NCBI GenBank assembly: GCA_947589355.1
Contig: CANPZC010000022.1
Span: 1 to 34,136 of the forward strand
Length of the DNA: 34,136 nt
Origin: an uncultured Clostridia bacterium
Lineage (GTDB): Bacteria; Bacillota; Clostridia; Oscillospirales; Ruminococcaceae
Direction: 5' to 3'
Shown here: positions 7,995-15,512 of the stretch, piece after piece
Numbering within the stretch: position 1 is the stretch's first letter
How the letters are laid out: the number at the start of each line of letters is the position of its first letter
Notes under the pieces: model-generated
The model's database searches: none
What the model was told of the DNA's origin: nothing
What the model saw: only the letters and a program-made list of their open reading frames with translations
Made by a program: the position numbers and the translations under genes

Positions 7995-8740
7995 ATGCGA
8001 TTGAAACAAAAAACATGAACCTGTGGTACGGGGCGCATCAGGCGTTGACGGACATAAATTTATCGCTCCCTGCACGAAAGATCACTGCTCTTATAGGGCC
8101 GTCGGGGTGCGGAAAATCGACGTTTCTGAAATCACTCAACCGCATGAATGATCTGGTTGAGGGCTGCCGTATCGAGGGCGAGATCACTCTTGACGGTGTG
8201 GATATTTACAAAAACTATGATGTGAATATGCTGCGCAAACGCGTTGGCATGGTGTTTCAAAAACCTAATCCGTTCCCGATGAGCATTTACGACAATATTG
8301 CCTATGGGCCTCGTATTCATGGGATACGCTCACGGAAAAAGCTGGACGAGATCGTTGAAATGTCGCTGAAAAAAGCGGCGATATGGGACGAGTGCAAAGA
8401 CAGGCTCAAAAAGAGTGCGCTGGGTATGAGCGGCGGACAACAGCAGAGATTGTGCATTGCGCGTGCGCTTGCGGTCGAGCCTGAGGTGCTTTTAATGGAC
8501 GAACCGACTTCCGCGCTTGACCCTATCTCTACATCAAAAATTGAAGATCTGGCAGTTGAGCTTAGTGAAAAATATACCATAGTAATGGTAACTCACAATA
8601 TGCAGCAGGCGGCAAGGATAGCAGATAAAACGGCGTTTTTTCTGCTTGGTGAACTTATAGAATCGGGCGATACGGACAAAATGTTTTCAAGACCCAAAGA
8701 TAAGCGAACGGAAGATTACATTACGGGGAGGTTCGGCTAA
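7991..8740 (+). CDS. pstB: Phosphate ABC transporter ATPase PstB
   Basis: The 249-residue ATPase shows Walker [10 protein letters not shown] (36-44), the PstB-specific [10 protein letters not shown] after it, Q-loop [19 protein letters not shown], signature MSGGQQQR and Walker [14 protein letters not shown]. Its start overlaps the pstA stop (ATGA). It powers phosphate uptake. Confidence 0.96.
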   Translation: MNAIETKNMNLWYGAHQALTDINLSLPARKITALIGPSGCGKSTFLKSLNRMNDLVEGCRIEGEITLDGVDIYKNYDVNMLRKRVGMVFQKPNPFPMSIYDNIAYGPRIHGIRSRKKLDEIVEMSLKKAAIWDECKDRLKKSALGMSGGQQQRLCIARALAVEPEVLLMDEPTSALDPISTSKIEDLAVELSEKYTIVMVTHNMQQAARIADKTAFFLLGELIESGDTDKMFSRPKDKRTEDYITGRFG

Positions 8741-9382
8741 ATGCGCGATCGTTATACACAGCAGCTTTGCCTGCTTAATAAGGAACTTACTGAAATGGGA
8801 GCGCTGTGCGAGGAGGCTATTTCCTGCGCAGTGAAATATCTTACTGAAAACAGTTGTGAAATGAAGCAGAATGCTGAAGAATGCGAAAAACAGATAGACC
8901 GCATGGAGCGTGATATTGAATCACTTTGTATGCGCCTGCTTATGCACGAACAGCCGTTAGCAGCAGATTTTCGGCTTATAACCGCGGCGCTGAAAATGAT
9001 CTCGGACATGGAACGTATAGGCGACCATGCGGAGGATATTGTGGAGATAGGCGGCTACATCGGCAGCACCGATATGCAGCTAAGAACTCACATTGCAAAA
9101 ATGGCGCAGGAAGCCGTTAAAATGCTGACGACAAGCATTGACTCTTACATTCAGCAAGATACGCAGATAGCACAGTCGGCAATTGCAATGGATGATACTG
9201 TTGACGAGCTTTTCATGCAGCTGAAAAAGCAGCTTATCGCAGAAATTTGCAGCGAAAAAGAAAACGCGGAAGCTGTTCTTGACTTGCTGATGATAGCAAA
9301 ATATTTTGAGCGTATCGGCGACCACGCAGAAAACATTGCGGAATGGGTCATATATGCTGTTACGGGACAGCACAAGGCTTGA
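8741..9382 (+). CDS. phoU: Phosphate transport/signalling regulator PhoU
   Basis: The 213-residue all-helical protein has the two PhoU repeats, each with the metal-binding motif: ERIGDHAEDIVEI (about residue 90) and ERIGDHAENIAEW (about 190). It begins directly after the pstB stop. PhoU links transporter state to the PhoR kinase, damping the response when phosphate is ample. Both effectors are encoded in the same operon. Confidence 0.95.
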   Translation: MRDRYTQQLCLLNKELTEMGALCEEAISCAVKYLTENSCEMKQNAEECEKQIDRMERDIESLCMRLLMHEQPLAADFRLITAALKMISDMERIGDHAEDIVEIGGYIGSTDMQLRTHIAKMAQEAVKMLTTSIDSYIQQDTQIAQSAIAMDDTVDELFMQLKKQLIAEICSEKENAEAVLDLLMIAKYFERIGDHAENIAEWVIYAVTGQHKA

Positions 9383-9423
9383 TTTTATATTGAAAAAGTT
9401 GTATCATATAAAAGGTGATGATA

Positions 9424-10098
9424 ATGGAAACTATCTATATAGTGGAAGATGACGACAATATACGCAAGCTGGTATGCTATGCTTTGAATAAAGAGGGCTA
9501 TAACGCACAGGGCTTTTCGCTGCCGTCCGAGTTTTACAGCGCATTTCAAAATGAAGCTCCCGACCTTATACTTCTTGACATTATGCTGCCTCAGGAGGAC
9601 GGATTGTCTATACTCAGAAAAGTCAGGAACAACTCACCCGAAACGCCCGTAATAATGCTTACGGCAAAGGACAGTGAATTTGACAAGGTAACAGGGCTTG
9701 ATATGGGCGCAGATGATTACATTGCAAAGCCTTTTGGCATGACAGAGCTTATTTCGCGTGTGCGTGCGGTACTGCGGCGGAGCAACAGAGGAAACTCCCG
9801 TCAAATATACAGTTTTGCTCAGCTTGCTTTAGATATTTCAAAGCATATTGTTACAGTTTCCGGCGTGCCTGTTACGCTCTCTTTCAAAGAATTTTCTTTG
9901 CTTGAAATTCTTCTGAAAGCGGACGGAAAAGTTGTTACCCGTGAGGAACTGTTCACAAAGGTATGGGGCGAATATTACGGCGAGTCACGAACGCTTGACG
10001 TACACATCAGAAATCTTCGCAAAAAGCTGGGCGGCGCAGGAAAATATATACTGACCTTAAAAAACATCGGTTACAGAATAGGTGAAGAAAATGAATAA
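9424..10098 (+). CDS. phoP: OmpR-family response regulator PhoP/PhoB
   Basis: The 224-residue protein has a receiver domain with acidic pocket EDD (8-10), phosphoacceptor Asp52 (LILLDIMLP) and Lys82 (MLTAKD). A winged-helix DNA-binding domain follows, with the typical SRTLDVHIRNLRKKL. ATG at 9424 is preferred: AAAGGTGAT sits just upstream, while the earlier GTG 9415 and ATG 9418 overlap that site. By context it activates the pst promoter at 5301-5356. Confidence 0.93.
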   Translation: METIYIVEDDDNIRKLVCYALNKEGYNAQGFSLPSEFYSAFQNEAPDLILLDIMLPQEDGLSILRKVRNNSPETPVIMLTAKDSEFDKVTGLDMGADDYIAKPFGMTELISRVRAVLRRSNRGNSRQIYSFAQLALDISKHIVTVSGVPVTLSFKEFSLLEILLKADGKVVTREELFTKVWGEYYGESRTLDVHIRNLRKKLGGAGKYILTLKNIGYRIGEENE

Positions 10099-11320
10099 AA
10101 AAATATTCCGATATTCGCTGATTATCTCGCTTTTACTGCTCTTGGTGAGCGTTGTTCTTATTATGGGTATACTCTATGATCATTTCCAAAATCAACTGAA
10201 ATCGGAATTGAAAAAAGAGGCTGACTACATCGGCACGGCTGTACTGACGGAGGGAATTTCCTACTTTGATAAGATCAACAGCGATGAACGTATCACGCTT
10301 ATCGCGCCTGACGGAAATGTTCTTGCAGACACAGATGCGGACTCCGAAAAGCTTGAAAATCATCTTGACAGAAAAGAGATACAGCTTGCGTTAAAAGACG
10401 GCAGCGGCACAAGTGTGCGGTATTCTAAAACGTTTATGGAACGCACGGTTTACTATGCTGTCAGGCTTGAAAACGGAAATATCCTGCGTGTTTCGGCAAA
10501 GCAGTATACTGTTATCTCTATTCTGATAGGTCTTGCGCAGCCTATAGCCGTAATAATACTGCTGACTGTGCTTGCCTCTGCGATTCTCACGGCAAAGATC
10601 TCGAAAAACGTTATTGACAATGAAGAACAGAAAAAGCGCGAGATCATGCGGCGAGAATTTACTTCAAATGTTTCTCACGAACTTAAAACGCCGCTGACCT
10701 CAATTTCGGGATTTGCGGAAATGCTTATGCAAGGCGATGCAGATAGTGAGACCGTTGCAGATTTTTCAAGATCGATCTATGATGAATCGCAGAGGATGAT
10801 AACGCTTGTTCAGGACATTCTCCGCATTTCGGAACTGGACGAGAAAACAGAATTTGAGCAAGAAAATATTGACCTTTACGACCTTGCTGAGGAGATAACA
10901 GAGCGTTTGCAGCCACAAGCGGAAAAAGCTCAGGTTCAGCTGCGTGTTATAGGCGAACATTGTCATGTGATCGGCGTACAGAAAATTTTAGACGAGATAA
11001 TTTATAATCTGTGCGATAATGCTATCAAATACAACCGTCCTAACGGGCTTGCGGAGATCAGTATACACGAGAGCGAAAATGTGGTAAAACTATCAGTTCG
11101 CGATACCGGCATAGGTATTGCAAAAGAAGAACAGGAGCGCATTTTTGAGCGTTTTTACCGCGTGGACAAGGCGCGTTCAAAAGCAATAGGCGGAACGGGG
11201 CTTGGGCTGTCTATTGTAAAGCATGGGGCTATTTATCATCACGCGCAGATACAAATTGACAGCGACATAGGAAAAGGCACGACCGTTACGGTTTGCTTTC
11301 CTGTTTCTGAAAATGAGTAA
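10091..11320 (+). CDS. phoR: Phosphate sensor histidine kinase PhoR
   Basis: The 409-residue kinase has helix 1 (about 8-29), an extracytoplasmic sensor (30-140) with the PhoR-typical RITLIAPDGNVLADTDAD, helix 2 (about 142-168), a dimerisation domain with SHELKTP (His196), and an ATPase domain with DNAIKYN, DTGIGIA and GTGLGLSIVKHG. ATG at 10091 overlaps the phoP stop by 8 bp and follows AGGTGAAG; a GTG at 10082 would lie on that site. The separate cytoplasmic PAS domain of some PhoR proteins is absent. Confidence 0.93.
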   Translation: MNKKIFRYSLIISLLLLLVSVVLIMGILYDHFQNQLKSELKKEADYIGTAVLTEGISYFDKINSDERITLIAPDGNVLADTDADSEKLENHLDRKEIQLALKDGSGTSVRYSKTFMERTVYYAVRLENGNILRVSAKQYTVISILIGLAQPIAVIILLTVLASAILTAKISKNVIDNEEQKKREIMRREFTSNVSHELKTPLTSISGFAEMLMQGDADSETVADFSRSIYDESQRMITLVQDILRISELDEKTEFEQENIDLYDLAEEITERLQPQAEKAQVQLRVIGEHCHVIGVQKILDEIIYNLCDNAIKYNRPNGLAEISIHESENVVKLSVRDTGIGIAKEEQERIFERFYRVDKARSKAIGGTGLGLSIVKHGAIYHHAQIQIDSDIGKGTTVTVCFPVSENE

Positions 11321-11462
11321 ATATTTGGACACATATAACAAAAAGAAACTACAATTCGTTCCGCCGGAAAAAGCCACGGCAGCTTTCGTAACATTATAAA
11401 AAGATGATTATAAAAAATAAACAAAAAGTGTTGCAACTGTTCGTGTGCCGATGGCAGCGCCA

Positions 11463-11491
11463 CGACAGTGGAAGTATTCAGTAAAATATTG
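11463..11491. repeat. Copy 2 of the intergenic repeat
   Basis: This copy matches 1953-1981 and again has a GCGC-rich flank on its left. It lies in the 447-bp stretch 11321-11767, which contains no intact gene: only this repeat, the hairpin at 11546-11574 and the fragment at 11595-11747. Confidence 0.5.
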
Positions 11492-11545
11492 CGCTTGCCC
11501 AAACTTGTACATCGTTACATCATACTTTCATTAAAAAGCAACAAA

Positions 11546-11574
11546 CCGCAAGCTGAATGCCTGCGGCTGTTTTT
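11546..11574 (+). terminator. Terminator-like hairpin
   Basis: CCGCAAGC-TGAAT-GCCTGCGG has one mismatch in eight pairs and is followed by CTGTTTTT. It may end the pst-pho transcript, about 225 bp after phoR. Nearly the same sequence recurs at 24090-24116. Confidence 0.5.
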
Positions 11575-11594
11575 GTATACTGAAACGCAAAACC

Positions 11595-11747
11595 TTACTG
11601 ATATTCAACTGCATCAACTTGCAATGTGCCGTCAACGACGGTTATTTTTACATTATGTTCGCCGTTTTCAAGACCGTATTTATAATACGCTGCCTGCCGT
11701 ACCATCGCCGAAACAAGCGCCGTCAACAAGCTGTCAGCGGTTTGTTT
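11595..11747 (-). pseudogene. C-terminal fragment of a lost gene
   Basis: The minus strand reads YYKYGLENGEHNVKITVVDG then TLQVDAVEYQ and a stop. This is a beta-sandwich-like ending of the kind seen at the C-terminus of secreted carbohydrate-active proteins. The open frame is only 50 codons, with no start codon or ribosome binding site, and is closed upstream by TAA at 11748. A neighbouring frame reads GDGTAGSV, which suggests a frameshift too. Confidence 0.35.
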
Positions 11748-11767
11748 TTATTTTGTAAAGCGCTTTC

Positions 11768-12541
11768 TCACAGACCCGCATAAGCCAGATACAGCAGCTT
11801 CATTTTTTCTTCGCTGTGGATATAGGTGAAGTCGTGCTTTTCTGCGGCATACACAAGTTTTCCGTTTTGATAGACCATAAGCCTGTTTTGGTCAAACTCA
11901 CGCCAGCCATGGGCATCTAAAGGCACGGTAGAGAACATAACGCCGCCGTCAAGCTCTTTTTCATACAGCGTGCCGCGTTCATTTTTATGCACATACAAAA
12001 ACTCGCCGTCGTAAATGAGCAGATTAACTTTATTTCCCGGAACGATAGTTTTTACAGCTTCGTCAACAGTGTGTATTCTTATCTCACCGCTCGGCTCACG
12101 GTTGTTTTCTTTGTGAAGCTTGTTTATACAGTCAACGATATACAGCAAGATTCGCTCGCTGTCGGTCGTGCCTGTCTGCTTATACTGATACGGTGCAAGC
12201 GCCTCACAATCAAATATAGTTCCGTTGTGAGCTAAAGTCCACCGCCTGCCGAAGTTATCGCAAGCCGAAAAAGGGTGAGTATTATTTTCGCTTACATCTC
12301 CTATAGTTGCTTTGCGAATGTGTGCTATGCAATTTGCTGTCTTGATATTGCCGCTGAGCAAGCTTTTCAGATACAAGCTGTCTATCGCCCTTAGCGGCTC
12401 TTTATCAACAGAAAATGCGCCGTCATCTGATAATGCAAGTCCCCAGCCGTTCGGATGCTGAGCACTATGGCTGAAAAAGGTCTCCAGCCACTTATTTATT
12501 ACTATCTTTCTTCGGGCGGTCAAGCCAAGCAGCTCACACAT
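11768..12541 (-). CDS. Class II glutamine amidotransferase-like hydrolase (YafJ/EgtC type)
   Basis: The 257-residue protein begins MCELLG. Once Met1 is removed, Cys2 becomes the N-terminal nucleophile of the Ntn amidohydrolase fold. Further family motifs are HPNGWGLAL, AHIRKAT (Arg), NTHPF, LAHNGTI and GTTDSERI. It fills the length of a stand-alone domain with no synthetase part, so it probably hydrolyses a gamma-glutamyl amide. Its start overlaps the end of the ligase gene by 8 bp. In ergothioneine pathways a gamma-glutamylcysteine ligase (EgtA) pairs with such a hydrolase (EgtC), but no other ergothioneine gene is here, so the pathway is open. Confidence 0.85.
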   Translation of the reverse strand: MCELLGLTARRKIVINKWLETFFSHSAQHPNGWGLALSDDGAFSVDKEPLRAIDSLYLKSLLSGNIKTANCIAHIRKATIGDVSENNTHPFSACDNFGRRWTLAHNGTIFDCEALAPYQYKQTGTTDSERILLYIVDCINKLHKENNREPSGEIRIHTVDEAVKTIVPGNKVNLLIYDGEFLYVHKNERGTLYEKELDGGVMFSTVPLDAHGWREFDQNRLMVYQNGKLVYAAEKHDFTYIHSEEKMKLLYLAYAGL

Positions 12542-13756
12542 AAGCTAAATACTCCTTTTCATGCTCGGAAAGGCAGGCGCTTGCAGAGTTCACAAGATGT
12601 GAAGACCACTGCGCAGCCGTTTCATTGTGATAAATAACGGCGTTTTTGCCGTCTTTCTCTATACGGACAACTGCACTTTGTATTTTATCGGCGCTGTCAA
12701 CATCTGAAAGTTCTTTATCAAGCAGATCAAGATTATGCTCGGAATATACTATGCCTTTAAGCAGAGCGGCATAGCCAAGAGCTTTATTGATAGGAACGCT
12801 GTCAGCAACGCGTATCTCGATATATTTTTTATTCTGAAATGAAAAAATCCCATAGAAAGAATATGCTCTGTAAGCTTCTTTCTTCTTGTTTCGTCAAGCT
12901 CTTTCTCGTCTATAACGCCCTCGCTGAAAAGCTCTTTCGCATTCTTGCTGCCGACGTTTTTAGTTGAGCCGTTATCTGTAAGCAGAATAAGCGGCGTGCT
13001 GTATACCACATTCGCTATTTGCTCATAGCCGAAATTATTTTCAAACGAGTGCGGATAAAAACCTGTTCTGTCGGGGTCAAGATCGTCCCACTCCTGCGTT
13101 CTGAAAAGGTGCGGCTTATCGGGGACATTCGGCAGAGTAGAGCCTGCGTCTGTCTTATTTTCCATCATCAGCATAAGTATCGGCGATATTTTCTGAAGCA
13201 CGCGGAGCTTTTTTATCAGATCCCGCTCCGAGCGATAGTCAACAGATACCTGTGTAGAAGCGGAAGCGCGCATCATGTATTTTCCGTACTTTCCGCTTTG
13301 TCTGAAATAAGCGTCCATATACTGATACCGCTTTTTGGGCGACAGCGGTATCTCATCGGGAAGTATCCTGCCCTGCTCTACTTTAGAGAGATTGCCGGAA
13401 GTTACTATGCGATACCCTCTCTTTGCAAATTCGGGCTCCCATAGTTTCAGAAATTCATGGTAAGTTCTTTCTATTTCATCTATATCGGAAAAGGGCTTTA
13501 TGCTTATTTCAAACTGACAGGACGGCTCTAAACTTACAGAGTAATTTTCATTTTCATAGCCTACAGGGTAGCCGTCTGTATATATGATATCGGCATTTAT
13601 CCGATGAGCGACTTTTTCAATAAGAGAGGTTATTTCATCAAAGCCTATCTGATCGCCGTTTTTGTCTACAACAAAATGCTCTATTTCAAGTCCCAGATTT
13701 TCCGTATCTGTTTCACCGCTTTTTATGTAGCCGTATATATCTTGCAGAAAACTCAT
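12534..13756 (-). pseudogene. Glutamate-cysteine ligase-family gene with a -1 frame disruption
   Basis: The first frame encodes a GCS-type ligase: NLGLEIEHFVVD (20-31), GYPVGYENENYSVSLEPSCQ, MMRASASTQVSVDYRSE, DDLDPDRTGFYP. It reaches EHILSMGFFHFRIK, then leaves the family and stops at 12749. The missing C-terminus continues in the next frame as YIEIRVADSVPINKALGYAA down to HEKEYLAYV, ending at 12534. The switch is at a run of six A (plus-strand T6, 12825-12830); seven A would restore one frame of about 407 residues. It could be a true mutation, a sequencing error, or -1 slippage on A-AAA-AAT. The enzyme would make gamma-glutamylcysteine from cysteine, fitting its place behind cystine and methionine importers. 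No gshB is visible. Confidence 0.8.
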
Positions 13757-13783
13757 ATCCTCACATTCTTTCTATAAGTTCAT

Positions 13784-14464
13784 TCATGAAGCGTATCTTT
13801 TATCGGTCTTGTGCGCTATCCAAGTGCCAAGCTCTTGTATTATCTGAACGATGATAACGGTCAGAAAAACGCAGCACCAGGTAACATCGGGATTAAACCG
13901 CTGATGGCCGTAACTTATAGCTATCTGCCCTAGCCCCGTTCCGCCTATGGTAGCCGCCATAGCTGAGTAGCCCAGTATCGTTACCATGGATATCACCGCG
14001 CCCACGATAAGCGACGGCTTTGCCTCGGGGAGAAGCACTTTCCACACTATCTGCAAATTGTTCGTTCCCATTGACTGCGCCGCCTCTATAACGCCTGCAT
14101 CTACTTCTTTCAGAGAGCTTTCCACCATTCTTGCAACATACGGTGCGGCGGCTATGACAAGCATTACTATCATTGCCTGATTTCCAAGACTTACGCCGAC
14201 TATGAACTTTGCGACGGGCAGCATTGCCACCATAAGTATGATAAACGGTATGCTTCTGAAAAAGTTCACTATCAGGCTTAAGATCCTGTTTACAATAAAG
14301 ACAGGGCGTATACCGTCCTTGTCAGTGATATTGAGGATAACGCCGATAGGAAGCCCTATAACATATGCTATCAGCGATGAGATCACAGTCATATAGACTG
14401 TCTCCCATATACCGCGCTGTATTATGCCGTTATCCCAGAGTTTAATAAGCATATCAGAAAACAC
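13784..14464 (-). CDS. metI: Methionine ABC transporter permease MetI
   Basis: The 226-residue protein has five to six helices and the MetI docking loop EAAQSMGTNNLQIVWKVLLP. It ends with the family feature FNPDVTWCCVFLTVIIVQII. It lies 3 bp after metN and is the channel of the MetNI importer. Confidence 0.93.
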   Translation of the reverse strand: MFSDMLIKLWDNGIIQRGIWETVYMTVISSLIAYVIGLPIGVILNITDKDGIRPVFIVNRILSLIVNFFRSIPFIILMVAMLPVAKFIVGVSLGNQAMIVMLVIAAAPYVARMVESSLKEVDAGVIEAAQSMGTNNLQIVWKVLLPEAKPSLIVGAVISMVTILGYSAMAATIGGTGLGQIAISYGHQRFNPDVTWCCVFLTVIIVQIIQELGTWIAHKTDKRYAS

Positions 14465-14467
14465 AGG

Positions 14468-15457
14468 CTACACCTCCTCTTGCCATTCAATGCCGCTTTT
14501 TTGCAGCCAAGAGATCATCTTTTCCGCGGCACGTTCTTCTTCGGGCAGCTCAATGAGCATCTGCCCATACGCAGCGCCGTCTATCTCTTTTGTATCTGCA
14601 TAAAGAATATTCACGGGCGCTTGACATTTCAGTATCATTTCGGATATAAGGGGCTTTCCGCCGTATTCGGGGTGGAAAGTCAGCCTTACTCTTCTGCCTC
14701 CGCGAATGTTAAAGTCGTTCTTTTTGCCTGGAAGTATAAGTCCTTTTGCAATATCGGAATGAGGGTTTATGAACACTACGCTGACCTTGCCCTCCTCGGC
14801 TATTTTGCTTTGATCTAAAACGGCGACCTTGTCGCATATCTGATCTATGACCCTCATCTCGTGGGTTATCACTATGATAGTAACGCCCATTGTGCGGTTT
14901 ATCTTTTTCAAAAGTTCCAGTATAGATTTTGTGGTATTGGGGTCTAATGCCGAAGTTGCCTCGTCACAAAGAAGATATTTCGGTTTTGTAGCAAGCGCTC
15001 TGGCAATGGCAACGCGCTGTTTTTGTCCGCCCGAAAGCTGCGACGGATACGATTTAGCCCTGTCTTTGAGCCCCACAACGTCCAAAAGTTCCAACGCTCT
15101 TTCTTTCACGTCCGTTCGTTTTACGCCTGCAACTTCAAGGGGAAATGTAACATTTCGCAGCACTGTCCGCTGCCCTAGCAGATTAAAGCTTTGAAATATC
15201 ATGCCTATTGATTTGCGAATGTCAAGCAGCCGCCTGCGCGAAAGCTTGGTTATGTCCTCACCGTCTATGATGACCTGCCCTGCTGTAGGCTTTTCCAGAA
15301 GATTTATACATCGGACCAGCGTGCTTTTTCCGGCCCCGGACAAACCTATTATACCATATATCTCGCCGTCCTCTACAGACAAGTTTATATCGTCCAGCGC
15401 GACAATTTCTTTATCTGCGGTCTTATATGTTTTACCTAGATGCCGAAGTTCTATCAT
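14468..15457 (-). CDS. metN: Methionine ABC transporter ATPase MetN
   Basis: The 329-residue protein has Walker A GLSGAGKST (38-46), signature LSGGQKQR, Walker B YLLCDEATSALDP, and a C-terminal NIL/ACT-like domain (about 250-329, from VRLTFHPEYGG). In MetN that domain binds methionine and inhibits transport when the cell has enough. AAGGAAG precedes the ATG. Confidence 0.95.
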   Translation of the reverse strand: MIELRHLGKTYKTADKEIVALDDINLSVEDGEIYGIIGLSGAGKSTLVRCINLLEKPTAGQVIIDGEDITKLSRRRLLDIRKSIGMIFQSFNLLGQRTVLRNVTFPLEVAGVKRTDVKERALELLDVVGLKDRAKSYPSQLSGGQKQRVAIARALATKPKYLLCDEATSALDPNTTKSILELLKKINRTMGVTIIVITHEMRVIDQICDKVAVLDQSKIAEEGKVSVVFINPHSDIAKGLILPGKKNDFNIRGGRRVRLTFHPEYGGKPLISEMILKCQAPVNILYADTKEIDGAAYGQMLIELPEEERAAEKMISWLQKSGIEWQEEV

Positions 15458-15476
15458 AAATATCTTCCTTTCTTCC

Positions 15477-15498
15477 CCGGGAGACAGAAGCCTCCAGG
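15477..15498 (-). promoter_or_regulatory. Intercistronic hairpin between the receptor gene and metN
   Basis: On the minus strand CCTGGAG-GCTTCTGT-CTCCCGG forms six pairs with one mismatch, without a T tract. Its place right after the receptor stop suggests a 3' stabiliser that lets the receptor exceed downstream genes, as in other ABC operons. Confidence 0.4.
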
Positions 15499-15512
15499 AG
15501 AGAGAGTGGATT

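Noticed and set aside
11468-11758. Plus-strand frame of 96 codons between phoR and the amidotransferase gene
   Set aside because: No ribosome binding site or recognisable fold; it crosses the dispersed repeat and hairpin, and the opposite strand there holds a recognisable gene fragment.
12842-12847. Six-A run (plus strand) as the site of the ligase frame change
   Set aside because: Family residues EHILSM-FF-RIK remain in the first frame beyond this run, so the change lies at 12825-12830.
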